64,000 bases of DNA from Bicyclus anynana (GCF_947172395.1 NC_069090.1:8380291-8444290), one strand, 5' to 3'. Shown: positions 32,601-43,682, numbered from the stretch's first letter. Translations and numbers: made by a program. Notes: a model not told the origin generated them from the sequence alone.

Positions 32601-35600
32601 CTGTCTCTCTCGACATATCTAAGGCATTTGACAGGGTCTGGCACGATAGCCTCATTAGTAAGCTTCCAGCGTATGGACTTCCACCGAGCTTGTGTGACTG
32701 GATATCCGACTTTTTGAGTGAACGATCCTTCCGAGTGGTTACTGATGGCTGCTCATCGGATCTAATGGCTATTAACGCTGGAGTTCCTCAAGGGTCGGTA
32801 CTTTCCGCTACTCTTTTTTTACTGCATATTAATGACCTGCTGAAACCTGGAACCCTTGGTTATGCAGATGACAGTACAGTAACGGAAAGATATTTATCCG
32901 GACCACGCGCCGGTGGAACTGAAACTAACGAACTCAGGGAGGCGATGGTTTCTCGATTGAACTCTACCCTAAAGGAAGTCTCCGAATGGGGCGACGCTAA
33001 TTTAGTTCAGTTCAATGCAACCAAAACGCAGGCATGTCTACTGACGGCAAAACGGACTCCTTTTCCATTTACACCTACATTCAGAAATGTATCCTTGCCT
33101 ATCACTGACCACATCGATCTCCTGGGTTTCGATATTTCGGCTAACATCAACTTTGGGCGGTCCATAGAATCTAAAGCCAAAACCGCGGCCAAAAAACTTG
33201 GAATACTCCGTAAGGTTAAGCAGTACTTCTCCTCACAGCAATTACTCTATATCAGGCCCAAGTCCGGTCTTGCATGGAGTACTGCAGCCATCTTTTTGAC
33301 GGCTCAGCCAAATACCAATTGGCTGCTTTGGATGCTGTGGATCGCCGAGCCAGGAGACTCATTGGCACAGATTCACCGCTTTTGACCAAACTCCAGACCC
33401 TTGAGCATCGGCGGAAAGTTGCCAGTTTATCGGTGTTTTATAGGATATATTTTGGAGAATGTGCTCAGGAGCTATTCGATGTCATACCACCTTCGCCTTT
33501 TTACCATCGCACCGCAAGACATCGGATGGGTTTTCATCCCTATATTGTAGATGTCCCTAGGACCCGTACAAAACGCTTTGCGTCTTCTTTTCTCATACGC
33601 ACGGCTAAGGTTTGGAATACCCTTCCCAAGTCTGTGTTTCCTGAATATTATAACTTGGGTATCTTCAAAACAAGAGTGAATAGGCACCTTCTAGGCAAGC
33701 GTGTCCCATCTTAGACTGTATCTACACTTACCATCAGGTTAGATCATGGTCAAACGCGGGCCTATTTGCATTAAAAAAAAAAAAAAAAAAAAACATTTCC
33801 GATTTGTTAACAGAGAACAGGCGTACTTAACGCAGAGCTCTCAGCTGTACTTGGAGACGTGTCTGGCGGCACTGGGCGACGTGTACTGCATCGCGCAGTC
33901 CTACCGCGCGGAGCAGTCCCGCACCAGGAGACATCTGGCAGAGTGAGTACAATACGGATACACTACATATTATTACTATACTAAAGCCATACTCGAGAAG
34001 TACTTTTTATCAACCAACAAATTAAAAATGAGGGTATAAATCATTAGTCATTTCACACCTAGTAATAATTATAATTAACTTATTCTTAAATTAATGAAAA
34101 TAAAATTGATTAATAAGCTTAAAACAACTAGATATAGTTAATATATTTTGAATAATATTTTATAAAACAACAATACATAATTTAAATAAAAAAGTTATGA
34201 AATTACATGCGTTTTCTACCCTCATTTCTAATTTATTTGTTAGTAAACAGTACTCCTCGAGTATGGCAGTAGTATAGTTTTACAATATTTATGATATATC
34301 TAACCAAAGCTGCTCTAGAAGGATCTTATAGAACAAGGAATAAGAACTGAATACTGACTGAAACTTCTGGCGGGCATGCGTTTCAATCAAAAATCTCCAT
34401 AAAAGTTCCTTTTACACAAAAGACTAGAGCTACAAAGGGTTTTTTGGAATGTTGACCTTGTAGAGGAGAAAATTGGAAGGGGGAAGTTGGAGGGATTTAT
34501 ATTTTAGTCTTAGAGTCGGTAGAGTCGTAAAAATACTAAAATTATTAAATGTGACGTAAAACCTGTAGGCCTAACATGTGACCTACAACATATCTCATGG
34601 AGACAAAATGAAGTATGACTGGCCGAACTAAAAATATCGCTCCTTCTCTTCTTCCTATAGCAAAAAAGAGATTGTGATATTTTCAGTTTGGTTCTATTGA
34701 ATCATCGATATGTCATTTTGTCTTCACGAGATGTCATGGCTCGCATGAGAAGCCTCAACTCGAAGGCTTAGACTTAATGTAATGTTAATTTATTATACAA
34801 CAGATACAGCCACGTGGAAGGTGAATTCCCTTTCATCACATTTGAGGAGCTGTTGGAGAGGATCGAGGACTTGGTGGTGGATGTCGTAGACAGGGTGCTA
34901 GCCTCCCCTGACGGACAGCTGGTGTATGAGCTGAACCCGAACTTTAAGGTAATAAAATTCAACTTTAAACATATTTCATGTTGTTTTATTTACGGAAGAC
35001 GGTTGGGATCTTAAGGTTTGTGAAACATTATTATCTAGCAAACTGAACTAACAACTACTTTGTAATAACAAGCTCATGACTAAGGGCCTAGTGGGTTCGA
35101 AACTAGTCGGGCATACTCCGACGTTATATCACGTGAGTTCAGCCGATACAGGGTGCTCGGGAGTATTTCCCGATATAATTATTAGTGGAAAGAAGTTCCT
35201 TAACACGCGTTGCGAAAGGGCTAGACGGAAAAAATTAAGACCAAAAGTTGAACCAACACTTTTTACCTGACTGTGTAAGAAGGAGGGTAATGTTTTTGCT
35301 ATAGTTGTAAGCCGTGACCTGAAGACAGCTGGTGAGCTCCAGGGTAGCGATAATAGCTATAGCGATAGCAATAGTGAACTTGTTTCCATCTGGGTGTCCC
35401 TTGACACCTCTTGAGTTTTTATTTATTAAATAGTTTTCCTATTATTAATGTTACAATTTGTTTATACAGCGACCACAGAAGCCGTTCAAGCGCATGACCT
35501 ACATTGAGGCCATTGAATATCTGAAAGAGAACAACATTACCAAAGATGATGGAACTTTCTATGAATTTGGAGATGTAAGTGAGAGAAATAAAATTTATTA

Positions 35601-36871
35601 TGTCTATATTCAAATCCTCACCAGTATTTCCGTTTTAGTTCTTCTTAAAATGCCTTTAAAATAAAGTTTAATGGAGCATGTCATTATCAATATATAAAAT
35701 CATCAATGCAATGCAATGCATCTTTAAAAAAAGATATGGTTTCAAACACAGAGTATGTCTGAATGAGTCTTTTAAAAGCAACATACTGATACTGAAGCCG
35801 GTGAAATCCACTAAAAAAATCATATTTCATAATTTGTATTTCAAAATTAAACACTAACAACAATTACGTAAATTAATATAATAATCAATTCTTTAGTTTT
35901 TGTAAACAGTTTTTAAAATATTTAATAATATTGAAAACTACTCGTTCGTGCCGTACTGACTTGAGAATGTATTACTTTTTGAATCTTGTATTTGGAGCGG
36001 CTACGACACCGTCGTGTTTCGTACGCTTCATCTGTATATTATTGATTAATCGGTGGTTGCAAAACAATAAAAAATTGTGTTCTTATTTTCAGGATATACC
36101 AGAAGGTCCCGAACGAAAGATGACAGACGCGATCGGAGTTCCAATCTTGCTGTGCAAGTTCCCAGCGGAGATCAAGTCGTTCTACATGCCGCGGTGCCCC
36201 GAGGACGAGCGATTGACCGAGTCCGTGGACGTACTGATGCCGGGCGTCGGGGAGATCGTGGGCGGCTCCATGAGGATATGGGACCATGAACAACTTATGG
36301 AAGGTATTTTTTTTTAACTGGCCTTTCAGCTCTGAGTTCTAACCTTCTTAGGGATGGTAAGATTCAGAGTTTACCTGGAAGTATTTAAAAAAAAAATTGT
36401 TAATAATAATTTAATTAGCTTAGGACCGCAACTTTTGTGGTTAACTTATTCTGTCTGATTTCAATGAAATCATTGAAATCAGACAGAATAATAATAATAT
36501 AAGGCAACTATCCGCCAAAATCAGACGAAAATTAAAAAAGACGCCTATAACATACACTTTCTTTTAAATCTTTATTGGACAGTTTTGACTTAAAATTATA
36601 TTTGCATTGCATAATTTTAAATTGTTGCTATCATATATGTATTTAGACAAAAAAGGACATTTTAACAATTGTTACGCCCTTTACAGGATACAAGCGCGAA
36701 GGAATCGACCCCACCCCATACTACTGGTACACAGATCAACGTAAATTCGGCTCCGTGCCTCACGGTGGCTATGGTCTGGGGCTGGAGCGGTTCCTCTGCT
36801 GGCTGCTCGACAGATACCACATCCGTGAAGTTTGTCTGTACCCACGTTTCTTAGAGCGTTGTACTCCATAA
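20682..36871 (+). CDS. AsnRS: Asparaginyl-tRNA synthetase, cytoplasmic
   Basis: Charges tRNA-Asn with asparagine; class II synthetase of the cytosol. Ten exons join in frame to 553 residues, normal for the family: 20682-20709, 21604-21948, 22383-22603, 22988-23106, 28425-28598, 33814-33942, 34804-34948, 35470-35574, 36093-36303, 36687-36871. The N-terminal Lys/Glu-rich extension is in exon 2. An OB-fold anticodon-binding domain follows (RGWVHRLRRQGKALTFLTLR, exon 3). Motif 1 is in exon 5, motif 2 spans exons 6-7 (SYRAEQSRTRRHLAEYSHVE) and motif 3 is GYGLGLERF in exon 10. The start MPDIEKLSV is short but matches a usual first exon. Introns 4 and 5 are each about 5.2 kb because each holds a LINE. 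All splice sites remain intact. Confidence 0.97.
22019..22258 (-). repeat. SINE family A, tail missing, in AsnRS intron 2
   Basis: The minus-strand copy runs from the tRNA-like head ('gtggcgcagtggtatgcgcg') through the body to 'cctcctcctaacaagtta', where the LINE-like tail is absent. Head and body match the copies at 13504 and 29311. Confidence 0.8.
23747..26542 (-). pseudogene. LINE ORF2: endonuclease and reverse transcriptase, two frameshifts
   Basis: The APE-type endonuclease (26542 to about 26040) has FNCKSV, LQETW and LGDYNAHP. The frame then changes near 26040, continuing at 26073-25210 with the SDHFPLVVE motif. It shifts again near 25205 into the reverse transcriptase (25201-23747). 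The RT has KSPGHDGLG, YRPISL, FLDLSKAFDLV, GVRQGGLSSPTLFNLYVDDL and the catalytic YADDMVLLS. Each shift is explained by a single-base indel; otherwise no stops interrupt the protein. So the copy is dead but fairly young. Confidence 0.88.
26695..27807 (-). CDS. LINE ORF1 protein
   Basis: Open over 370 codons, directly upstream of ORF2 on the same strand. It has an N-terminal CNSCN element, a helical middle region with predicted coiled coil, and a SYASVARDQNRNEGWTVVQR stretch followed by a basic region typical of ORF1 proteins of CR1/Jockey-group elements. It is expected to bind the element RNA. Intact, in contrast to ORF2. Confidence 0.8.
   Translation of the reverse strand: MVLKMTTFIKCNSCNIVIDELLAYIQNKISIADEISLVQICKSAFSPEQIENANKLLLESLPKDQTSERTVRKGKGKENRMLHDIISIFKVFDPDALPVFVARDLEKLPPITFDHLDVSKLLKDLMIIQSEITNIKTSYATVEQVEDLKRKCLNVNQSSPPFSAVKVNMKRGAYRDSGPFGLSHLDETIISASMDPSNSEVSPPNEYNLNFRSIDLNKVEGSTEFRRNTSVKSQRCVTSGNNSVNGKATVGVTYESSRLPTEPSGESAGTAESKSYASVARDQNRNEGWTVVQRKAPKSKNRFIGRTGNVMVDSEEKFRAADRKIPLFITNVSKNTTEPDIINYIRSKTNEDVRLEKIVIKRKCEHNAYT
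27999..28068. repeat. Duplicated quasi-palindrome 'ctcgactccaggagtcgag'
   Basis: Two adjacent units share 'ctccaggagtcgag' and end in 'acagatg'. Each unit is nearly its own reverse complement. Lies between the LINE 5' end and AsnRS exon 5. Function unknown. Confidence 0.5.
28236..28393 (-). repeat. Repeat R, copy 3, next to AsnRS exon 5
   Basis: The reverse complement matches copies at 6509 and 7059, including 'gtaacagggtatctgc' and 'ctacagggatttaaaggg'. Its edge lies about 31 bp upstream of the exon 5 start, so it borders the branch-point region. Confidence 0.8.
28759..28874 (-). repeat. SINE family A, 5'-truncated copy
   Basis: Only the 3' part is present, from the A-tract end ('tttttattctttacaagtta') to 'ggaggaggatgaaaatcc'. 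The 5' truncation fits target-primed reverse transcription. In AsnRS intron 5. Confidence 0.8.
28958..29230 (-). mobile_element. Helitron-like copy
   Basis: The CTAG end is followed by 'cgggcgtccgcgtgg', 'cccgcgggaaccatg' and 'gggataaaaagtagcc', as in the plus-strand copy at 52842-53050. The far end is unclear. Confidence 0.55.
29311..29648 (+). repeat. SINE family A, full-length copy with poly(A)
   Basis: Head with A and B boxes at 29311-29385, body 29420-29504, LINE-like tail about 29548-29610, and about 20 A residues at the end. In AsnRS intron 5, sense orientation, about 600 bp upstream of its probable partner LINE. Confidence 0.88.
30126..30175. repeat. Perfect 20-bp-arm hairpin
   Basis: Arms aaaccgatttaaacataaat and its exact reverse complement are separated by 10 bp. 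In AsnRS intron 5. Confidence 0.8.
30240..33793 (+). mobile_element. Non-LTR retrotransposon, sense in AsnRS intron 5
   Basis: The 5' UTR begins near 30240-30290 and is followed by one long ORF with endonuclease and reverse transcriptase. A short 3' UTR contains 'cttaccatcaggttagatc' and ends in poly(A) at 33773-33793. Segment 30289-30375 is similar to the SINE family A body, and 33705-33760 is similar to its tail. Clade not settled. No target duplication could be recognised. Confidence 0.88.
30788..33714 (+). pseudogene. LINE polyprotein: endonuclease and reverse transcriptase, one frameshift
   Basis: Open from 30788 to 33385, then the C-terminal part continues in another frame at 33274-33714. 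The shift lies near 33256, where LLYIR changes to AQVRSCMEYCSHLFDG. Endonuclease motifs: NIRGLHSN, LTETQ, FLGDFNAHHKDW and GTSDHCVV. Reverse transcriptase motifs: ASGPDGIPA, YRPISITSI, SLDISKAFDRVWHD, GVPQGSVLSATLF and the catalytic LGYADDSTV. One indel therefore separates this copy from a complete ORF2, indicating recent insertion. An upstream open frame at 30412-30714 has no recognisable domain and is probably 5' UTR. Confidence 0.88.
36446..36491. repeat. Perfect 22-bp-arm palindrome
   Basis: Two 22-bp arms, starting 'ttattctgtctgatttcaat', are exact reverse complements around a two-base spacer. In the last AsnRS intron. Confidence 0.85.
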
Positions 36872-38622
36872 ATTAATCAAAATAATATTATCTTTATCTT
36901 TATTTATTTCGATTTTTATTTTATATCAAAAGCCATGTTTTTTATAATGTTAAGTTAAGAAGTCTCATTGTTCTATTAAAAATATAATTTTAGGCATTTA
37001 CTGCTGCATTTGCTTTTTCTATAAAATTATTACTCAGTAATTATTTCAATAATGTTGCAGATTCAGATTGGTTTATATAAAGTTTCTTAGCTAAGCATTT
37101 TAAAAATATTGATTATTTTTGAAACTCTTTGTGTAAGATGTGCACCAAGAGATAACAAGATAATTTTCGTTCTTTTGTCTGTAACGAAAGAAACCATAAA
37201 TAGCATAAATACTCTTTTGTTACAATTGGAAGAGAGAAAAAAATTACCTCATTGCCTCAGCCTATCACCTGATAGGCTAAGCAATTGAGGTCTGGCATAA
37301 TATAGATTGTGTACAGTGTTTAAGTTTCTTCAAGTAGTACATACTTTGTACTGAGAAATATAGAATTCATTACATGTGTGTATTCCATGTGTATGGAAAA
37401 TTACATTTGTTTTAAATAAATAAATTATGTTATTAATCTTTTTCATTTATGTCACTTTCTTACATTTATAGGTTAATGATTGGTTGTTATTTTTTAAACC
37501 TATATAGTTTAAAAAATAACAACTGTGGATATAGTTTTCATATAGGTAATCTTTTTTCCATTATGATGATGAGAAGTTTACTACACTTTCTTTTGATTAC
37601 ACACAATTAACCAATATACAATAATAAAGAAATTAAATATCACATGTCTCAAACAGAAAAACATAGTGAGGAAACCGGCATACCAGAGAATTTTACTAAT
37701 TCTGTGCTTGTGTGAAGTCTGCCAATCCACATTGGGCCAGCGTAGTGGACTATTGGGCTAACCCCTCCCATTCTGAGAGGAGATTCAAGCTCAGCAGTGA
37801 GCCGAGTATGGGTTGAAAGTGATGATGATGAATTAACCAAGAGTAAAATATTAAGGTGTGATTTTTTAAATGCATGGTAGTCTACTCTAGTTTTCTGAAT
37901 GTAACTAGTGAAAAGCTTTTGTTAGCCATGGGCATGAGGTCAAGATTGAACCTAGTAACTCGCATTTCATCCCACCTTTTAAACTGTAGAGCTATCAAGG
38001 CTAACTGAAATTCCAGATTTTTTTGAATAACTGGTTTGCAACATTTAAAGTTTTCTGTCCTTGTAATTCTACGCTTGACACTTTGCTCATTACAGAGGTA
38101 TTTGGTTACCTACAGTTCTTTGTTACATTCTTTATGATTAATATGTCTCTTCTAGTATTTCTTATTCTCTTTCTATTACTGAACTAACAGAACCTTATAA
38201 TTTCACCTGCTTAGTTTCTGTTCCTCTAGGAATAAGGTAATAAAATATAGCCAATAACACTCTGGGATAGTGTCACTAAACTGCAAAATAAGGATAGATT
38301 TTTTATAATCAATTCAGTAGTTTTGTAGCCTATTCAATACAAAAAAATCCTCTTTATAATATCAATATAGATAATTGCTAAAACTAATAGTTTGAATTTG
38401 AAAGCTAGACGATAAACATTTTAATGTTTTACATTGAAACCATCCTCAGAAGCTAATTTTACTATGTTATATGTTCTTCATGGAGTAGTGGCTCTACAGA
38501 CCTAAATAGTTCCGGTATCACAACTTTGATTGTTATGTCATTACCACTATGCCCTCATTGTGAAGTCAAGTTATTAAGGTTGGATTAGGAAAAATTAAAT
38601 TGGCATAGTGTATAACATATAC
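36872..38622. other. Spacer between convergent AsnRS and p29 genes
   Basis: AsnRS 3' UTR and AT-rich sequence. It holds a 17-bp-arm hairpin at 37483-37523 ('gttgttattttttaaac') and a SINE family B copy at 37690-37832 (+) ending in GATGATGAT. No gene seen. Confidence 0.6.
37690..37832 (+). repeat. SINE family B, 3' part with GAT tail
   Basis: 'gtgaagtctgccaatccaca' through 'gagccgagtatgggttga', then 'gatgatgatga'. Same body as the other family B copies. Confidence 0.75.
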
Positions 38623-38628
38623 TTTATT
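38623..38628 (-). terminator. Polyadenylation signal overlapping the p29 stop codon
   Basis: Minus strand TAAATAAAG: the hexamer AATAAA begins at the third base of the TAA stop. If used, the 3' UTR would be only some 15-30 nt. Confidence 0.5.
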
Positions 38629-39260
38629 TACAAGTCTGGATGTAAATAGCTTTTAACTTTCTTAGTTGATCGTTCTGCTGGCCTAACACACAAATGTTTA
38701 CCAAAAACACATATCTTTATATCTTTGACATATAATTCAAAAACACTGTCCTTTTTGGGAATTGTAGTCACTAGATTGTCAATTGATACAATTTTAAAGG
38801 TATTTTTTGTGTCCATAATACAGATGCCTTTTTTACCAACATAGCTAGGGCATTTTGACCTTACAACTTGCATCATGCTACCGTGAAAATCAGCTTTGTA
38901 TATAGTTTGTGTAAACTGTTCCCAGTTCTTATTAGTACCGACAGGACCAAGCTTCTCTAACTCTAACATTTGACTGATGTAGTCTGACCAAATTTGGTTT
39001 AACGGCACTACTTCACTATACTTGACACTGTCTCTTGGTATAGCATAAAAACCAAGAGCCTTTTTCTCTTTTCGTGTGAGAATCCGAGACTTCTTTCGTT
39101 TCTTTTTTACCTTTTGTCCTTTGCTTTTTTTCTTAGCTAATAAAAAGTCTTTTTTTAACTCTTTTTCTATGTTGACGAGGTCGCTCTTTGGGACATTTGC
39201 TTGTAGGAATTTTATAACTGAAACCGATGCATTATCGGTAATCTTTTCGAGACCAGACAT
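38628..39260 (-). CDS. POP4: RNase P / MRP protein subunit p29 (POP4)
   Basis: Protein subunit of the nuclear RNase P and MRP ribonucleoproteins, which process tRNA and rRNA precursors. A single uninterrupted frame of 210 codons starts MSGLEKITDNASVSVIKFLQ. A very basic stretch at about residues 43-68 (KKKSKGQKVKKKRKKSR) looks like a nucleolar-targeting or RNA-binding tract. The conserved p29/Rof C-terminal Sm-like barrel covers about residues 90-200, with LNQIWSDYI, ADFHGSMMQVVRSKCPSYVG, GICIMDTKNTFKIVS and FGKHLCVRPAERS. Length and order match animal Rpp29. The AATAAA signal overlaps the stop codon. Confidence 0.93.
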   Translation of the reverse strand: MSGLEKITDNASVSVIKFLQANVPKSDLVNIEKELKKDFLLAKKKSKGQKVKKKRKKSRILTRKEKKALGFYAIPRDSVKYSEVVPLNQIWSDYISQMLELEKLGPVGTNKNWEQFTQTIYKADFHGSMMQVVRSKCPSYVGKKGICIMDTKNTFKIVSIDNLVTTIPKKDSVFELYVKDIKICVFGKHLCVRPAERSTKKVKSYLHPDL

Positions 39261-41017
39261 ACCTTAAAACTGTCTACTTTTTCTCAAAATTTGTTACAAT
39301 AATTATTTGGAAATAAAAACTATTTTGCTAGAAATCTAAAGAAATAATCCATTTCAAAATATTTTTTCAAATTCAAAATTGTCAATTTGACAATGACGTG
39401 ACACGTGAGACGTCAAAAATATTGACATCTGATAACTTTTAAAAACTAGCAAAGGAGCTCTGACATCTAGTTCTTTTGACGACACGTGCTAGAAGAAGAA
39501 GACATTTCGATTCGACCTTGAGCCTTGATATTGTAAATACCATAGTTAAAATATTATTCAATCGATTCGGTAATCGGTCGGTTAGTCAATTTCGAATAAA
39601 ACATGTGGAGGTATATGGGAGGTACTTGAACAATGATAATAATCTAACTAACCCTTTAAACATACCACTCTATGATTTTATGATAACCCTAGTAATCAAA
39701 TAGATAAAAGTAAACTACAAATAAGACGATAGCAACATTGAGTATTTATTTTAACTTGTGTTTTATTTTATCTGCTTGTTTGAAAACAGTAAGTTGAACA
39801 TAAATCTCCTAGAGCTAAAAATTAAGTTTTTAAAATTGGTTTCATATGTTAATAATTAGATATAGTATACCAAAGTCAATGATACTATTTTAAGACGTAA
39901 GTATACCATACAAACATTTGATTTGTACCTTAAGTACCTACCTAGCTACCTACTTACAACCATAGTGACCTCTGTTTACCCTACTTGAGATACGAATGCG
40001 AAATCAAGCATGTCTGTGTGTTAGTTACTTTTTCACGGCTATACCACTGAACCGATTTAGATGAACTTTGACAGAGAGATAAATAGGACCTCGGGGCAGA
40101 ACATAGGCTACCTAATTTTATTCTTTTGTCCATAGTTTCTATATTCCCAATGTAAAATGGTGATAACAAAAATAACCCTGGGTATGTTTGCTGTGAGCAT
40201 TTCTCGAACCAAGGCGCGCTTGGAATCCTCATGGCTTTAATTTTAAGTTTCCAATATCTTGTCACCCTAATAACACACCTTATTATTATACCACACCCTG
40301 ACGCTTAAAAACTTTAAAAAGAGCTTGTAAACTAAGCCTTGAAATAAATGAATTTTAACTTTTGACTGTGAATATACCTACTTACCTGTATTCTATTGCT
40401 TACACAAATAAACTGACAAGATAGTTAAGCAAAAATATTGAACCTATGAATATTGATTTGGGTTCAGAAACCCCAAATTAGTCTGTCACAACTCGTTTCG
40501 TAGTTAGTATCAGTAATATAGGCACTGAAATGCTCATTAGCATATTGATTACAAAACGCGCCATTTAATAAAGCATCTAAAAAATTTACATAATAAGTAG
40601 CTAGTATACTTACTTAGTTACCAGCGGCGAAGAGTTCATGCAAGCCGATTCCCGTCGGGTTACCTTTAGTAGTCAATGCATTTTAATTGTTGTACAGTAT
40701 CCAGATAGAAACAAGACTTTGTATCACGCTATTTAATTTTCCTTTTCTTTGGGACGTCTTACCTTCATCTAAATCCATCCTTCGCCACTGCTAATTACTC
40801 ATTTACACAGATACACCTACCAAGCTGTAGACATAAAAAATAATTATTTTATTACAAAAATTATCAAATAAATGCAATAAAATTTATATTTACGTACCTA
40901 CCTATCTACTGGAGACATAAAATGAGTTCCTATCTTAAGTTGCTTAATTATAATGTACTCGTATTTTTAGATTCTAGGTATATTATAATATTCGACATGA
41001 ACACGTAATTAAGATTG
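39261..41017. other. Spacer between divergent p29 and AKR genes
   Basis: AT-rich. The stretch 40005-40130 resembles the Helitron-like families ('ctgaaccgatttagatgaac'). No gene seen. Confidence 0.5.
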
Positions 41018-41037
41018 TATATAATATATATACATAT
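41018..41037 (+). promoter_or_regulatory. Possible TATA element of the aldo-keto reductase gene
   Basis: A TATATAAT-type AT run lies about 25-40 bp upstream of an arthropod initiator-like TCAGT at 41055, which is 37 bp before the ATG. The AT-rich background makes this tentative. Confidence 0.4.
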
Positions 41038-41091
41038 ACCGACATAATTGAATATCAGTTTGCACTGTGGGCCTGCCTACCTCCAGTTGCC

Positions 41092-43668
41092 ATGCCAGCG
41101 AAAGTAAAAAACGTTAAATTCAACAATGGTCAAGAAATGCCTATGGTGGGACTGGGCACATATGCGGTAAGTACCTATATTTTTACCGTCGTTAGAAATA
41201 TATGAGTCAAATATAAAATTATTGCCAATTGATATTTTTTTTTTGAGATAAAAATTAAAATTTAAAAAAAGGTCTTATAGTTATTTAGCTACTCAGCTTT
41301 AGTTTTAGCATTTTGTATGTTCTGTGATTTACACGATTTCTGTGATACGATCTTTTATTTACACAAACACATTTTTTTGTTAGGGCTAATCTCTGAAAAG
41401 TCTGCCGATTTTAATGAAATTTTCACTGGATGATACGAGTTACTGAGCCACATAAAGGCTACTTTTTATCCCGAAAAAATACAGCGCACGAAGCCGCAGG
41501 CGTTTGCTAGGCATTATACCTACGCTTGCAACTTCAGAGTAGATTAAATGTTTGCGGTCTACATTAGGATTATTCTGAGTTACAAGGTGGAAGACAAAAT
41601 CGCTAAGAGAATTTTGTTTAGAACATCGCTAATATCTACTTCAGTGGCGACTGGCGTAACTAAACCATCTGAGACCCGTGGTAAACTCATTGAATGGGCC
41701 CCCAGTAAAATCGTCACGTGGAATATTTTTTTAGATGTTAGCTTATTTCTGAGCTTACGGTCTCAAAGGCGGGGCCCCGTCAAGTCAGATTTTTGCAGTC
41801 TTTTCACCCTGTAGTTGCGCCACTGCTTCTTACCCATTTTTATTGTTCTGAAAATAAAGGTTAATTAATTCCGTTTCTTTATAGCGTAAGGCAGAACCGG
41901 GTCAGTTCCGGCAAGCAGTGGAATGGGCCATTGATTTAGGTTACAGGCATATAGATTCAGCAGCTGTGTACAAAAACGAGGTGGAAGTTGGGGAAGCAAT
42001 TGCCAATAAGATTGAGGAGGGACTGGTAAAAAGGGAGGATTTATTTGTAACTAGTAAGGTAATTATTTTATAACCAAGTAAAACCTTATTTTTCGAGGGT
42101 AGACCTACTCATATGGCGAAGCTAGTTAACGACATCGATTTATCTATAATTATACATATAGTCGCGTGCACTTCATAGATATAAAAATGCACTGCCTACC
42201 CAGAAAAATTCATTACGAATTTATACTAAAGGAGTTTTCTGTTTAGTGAAACTCTTTATACACGCCACGTAAATATCCATGTATTGACTTTGCAAGTTGT
42301 CCATTCAACCGTGCTCTAAAGACTTTACCAATGCCAAATGCATATAGATATTTCACGCTTTTTCTGTAAATTACATCCAAATCCATAGAAAAAATGAAGC
42401 AATAGAAATGGAGTTTTAATCCAAACTATAGAAACCAGTGTAGCTGAAGAAAAGCTTGGTTTTAGAGTGTCGAGGCATGTAGGGTACTCACCGCAACAAT
42501 AATTAGGTTAATCCAGCTATCTTCTTTCAGCTGTGGAATGACTGTCATGCCCGAGATGTTGTAGTCGAAACTCTGATGGAATCACTAAGGAAACTCAAGT
42601 TGGACTACGTTGATTTGTATTTAATACACTGGCCAATTTCAGTCACTGTACGTATATCTAAGAGCCACTTTTCTTTATATAATAAATTCCTTGAATTATG
42701 CAATGATGATGATAAGCTTTTGATTTTGCAGGCAGACGGCGTAGACACGGCAATTAGCTATTTGGAAACATGGAAAGGAATGGAGAAAACTGTAGAATTG
42801 GGCCTCGCTAAATCTATAGGAGTTTCCAATTTTAACGAGAAACAAATTCAAGAAATATATGATAATGCTGTAATCAAACCTGTAGTTAATCAAGTTGAGG
42901 TAAACATTTAATGACATTTAAAATCTCAACATTAGGTAGTTAATAATGTTTGGCACATAAATGACTGTCACCATTTCTGATCTTGACTGATCAACGGCCA
43001 AGGATTTTATATAATGCACACGGTTAAAAATCCAGGGATCAAAATGACATGTACCTATAACATAACCACAAATATTTTTCAGATAAATCCAACCCTAACC
43101 CAGAATTCGCTTGTAAACCTTTGCAAGCAGCTCTCCATAATACCTGTGGCGTATACACCATTGGGACTTATATCTGAAGCAAGGCCAGAATTTGCCGGGA
43201 TAGACGTAATCAAGACAGACCCAAAATTGGGAGAATTAGCTACTAAATATGGCAAGACTAGAGCGCAGATAGCTTTGAGATATTTGGTAACTAACCGACT
43301 ATAGTCTGGCAAGTTCGTTGATAACACTCCCATGATATGCGGGCGACAGGAGGAAAGAATGCGCGGGGAAAGGAAGTGACGTGCATCAGTCGTGGGTCAT
43401 CGGGAGTGTTACGAACAAAGTTGCCAAGCTATAATATAATCGATTACAAGATTTAAATAATTTGTTAAAATTTTTGATTAATTTTTAGATTCAGCGTGGG
43501 ATTCCCGTAATACCAAAATCATTTACAAAATCGCGTATCGAAGAGAACATAAACGTTTTTGATTTCGAATTGACAGATAAAGAAATGGAGGTTGTCGACG
43601 GGTACAATTTGAACCATCACTGCGTGCCGGGTAAAGGCTTCGAGAAATATACTTATTACCCATTTTAA
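41092..43668 (+). CDS. Aldo-keto reductase (AKR2E-like)
   Basis: Cytosolic NADPH-dependent carbonyl reductase with a (beta/alpha)8 barrel. Six exons in phase 0: 41092-41166, 41885-42058, 42531-42647, 42732-42899, 43083-43286, 43489-43668, totalling 305 residues, slightly shorter than the 315-325 usual for the family. The catalytic tetrad is complete: Asp49 and Tyr54 (GYRHIDSAAVYKNEVEVG), Lys83 (TSKLW) and His116 (YLIHWP). The cofactor motif IPKSFTKSRIEENI is in the last exon. In Lepidoptera the closest known group reduces 3-dehydroecdysone and other carbonyls (AKR2E4); the actual substrate cannot be read from sequence. The exon 5 border ALRYLV|IQRG is intact despite a MITE in the following intron. 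Confidence 0.92.
41642..41825. mobile_element. hAT-type MITE in AKR intron 1
   Basis: Left end 'cagtggcga' followed by 'tggcgtaacta'; right end 'tagttgcgccactg'. Same type of ends as 9502-9784. Non-coding. Confidence 0.55.
43301..43440. mobile_element. MITE with about 30-bp imperfect inverted repeats, in AKR intron 5
   Basis: Left 'ctggcaagttcgttgataac' plus 'actccc'; right 'gggagtgttacgaacaaagt' plus 'tgccaag'. Bounded by TATA-like bases. The superfamily is not identifiable from this copy alone. Confidence 0.6.
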
Positions 43669-43682
43669 TGAACAATGTTCCT

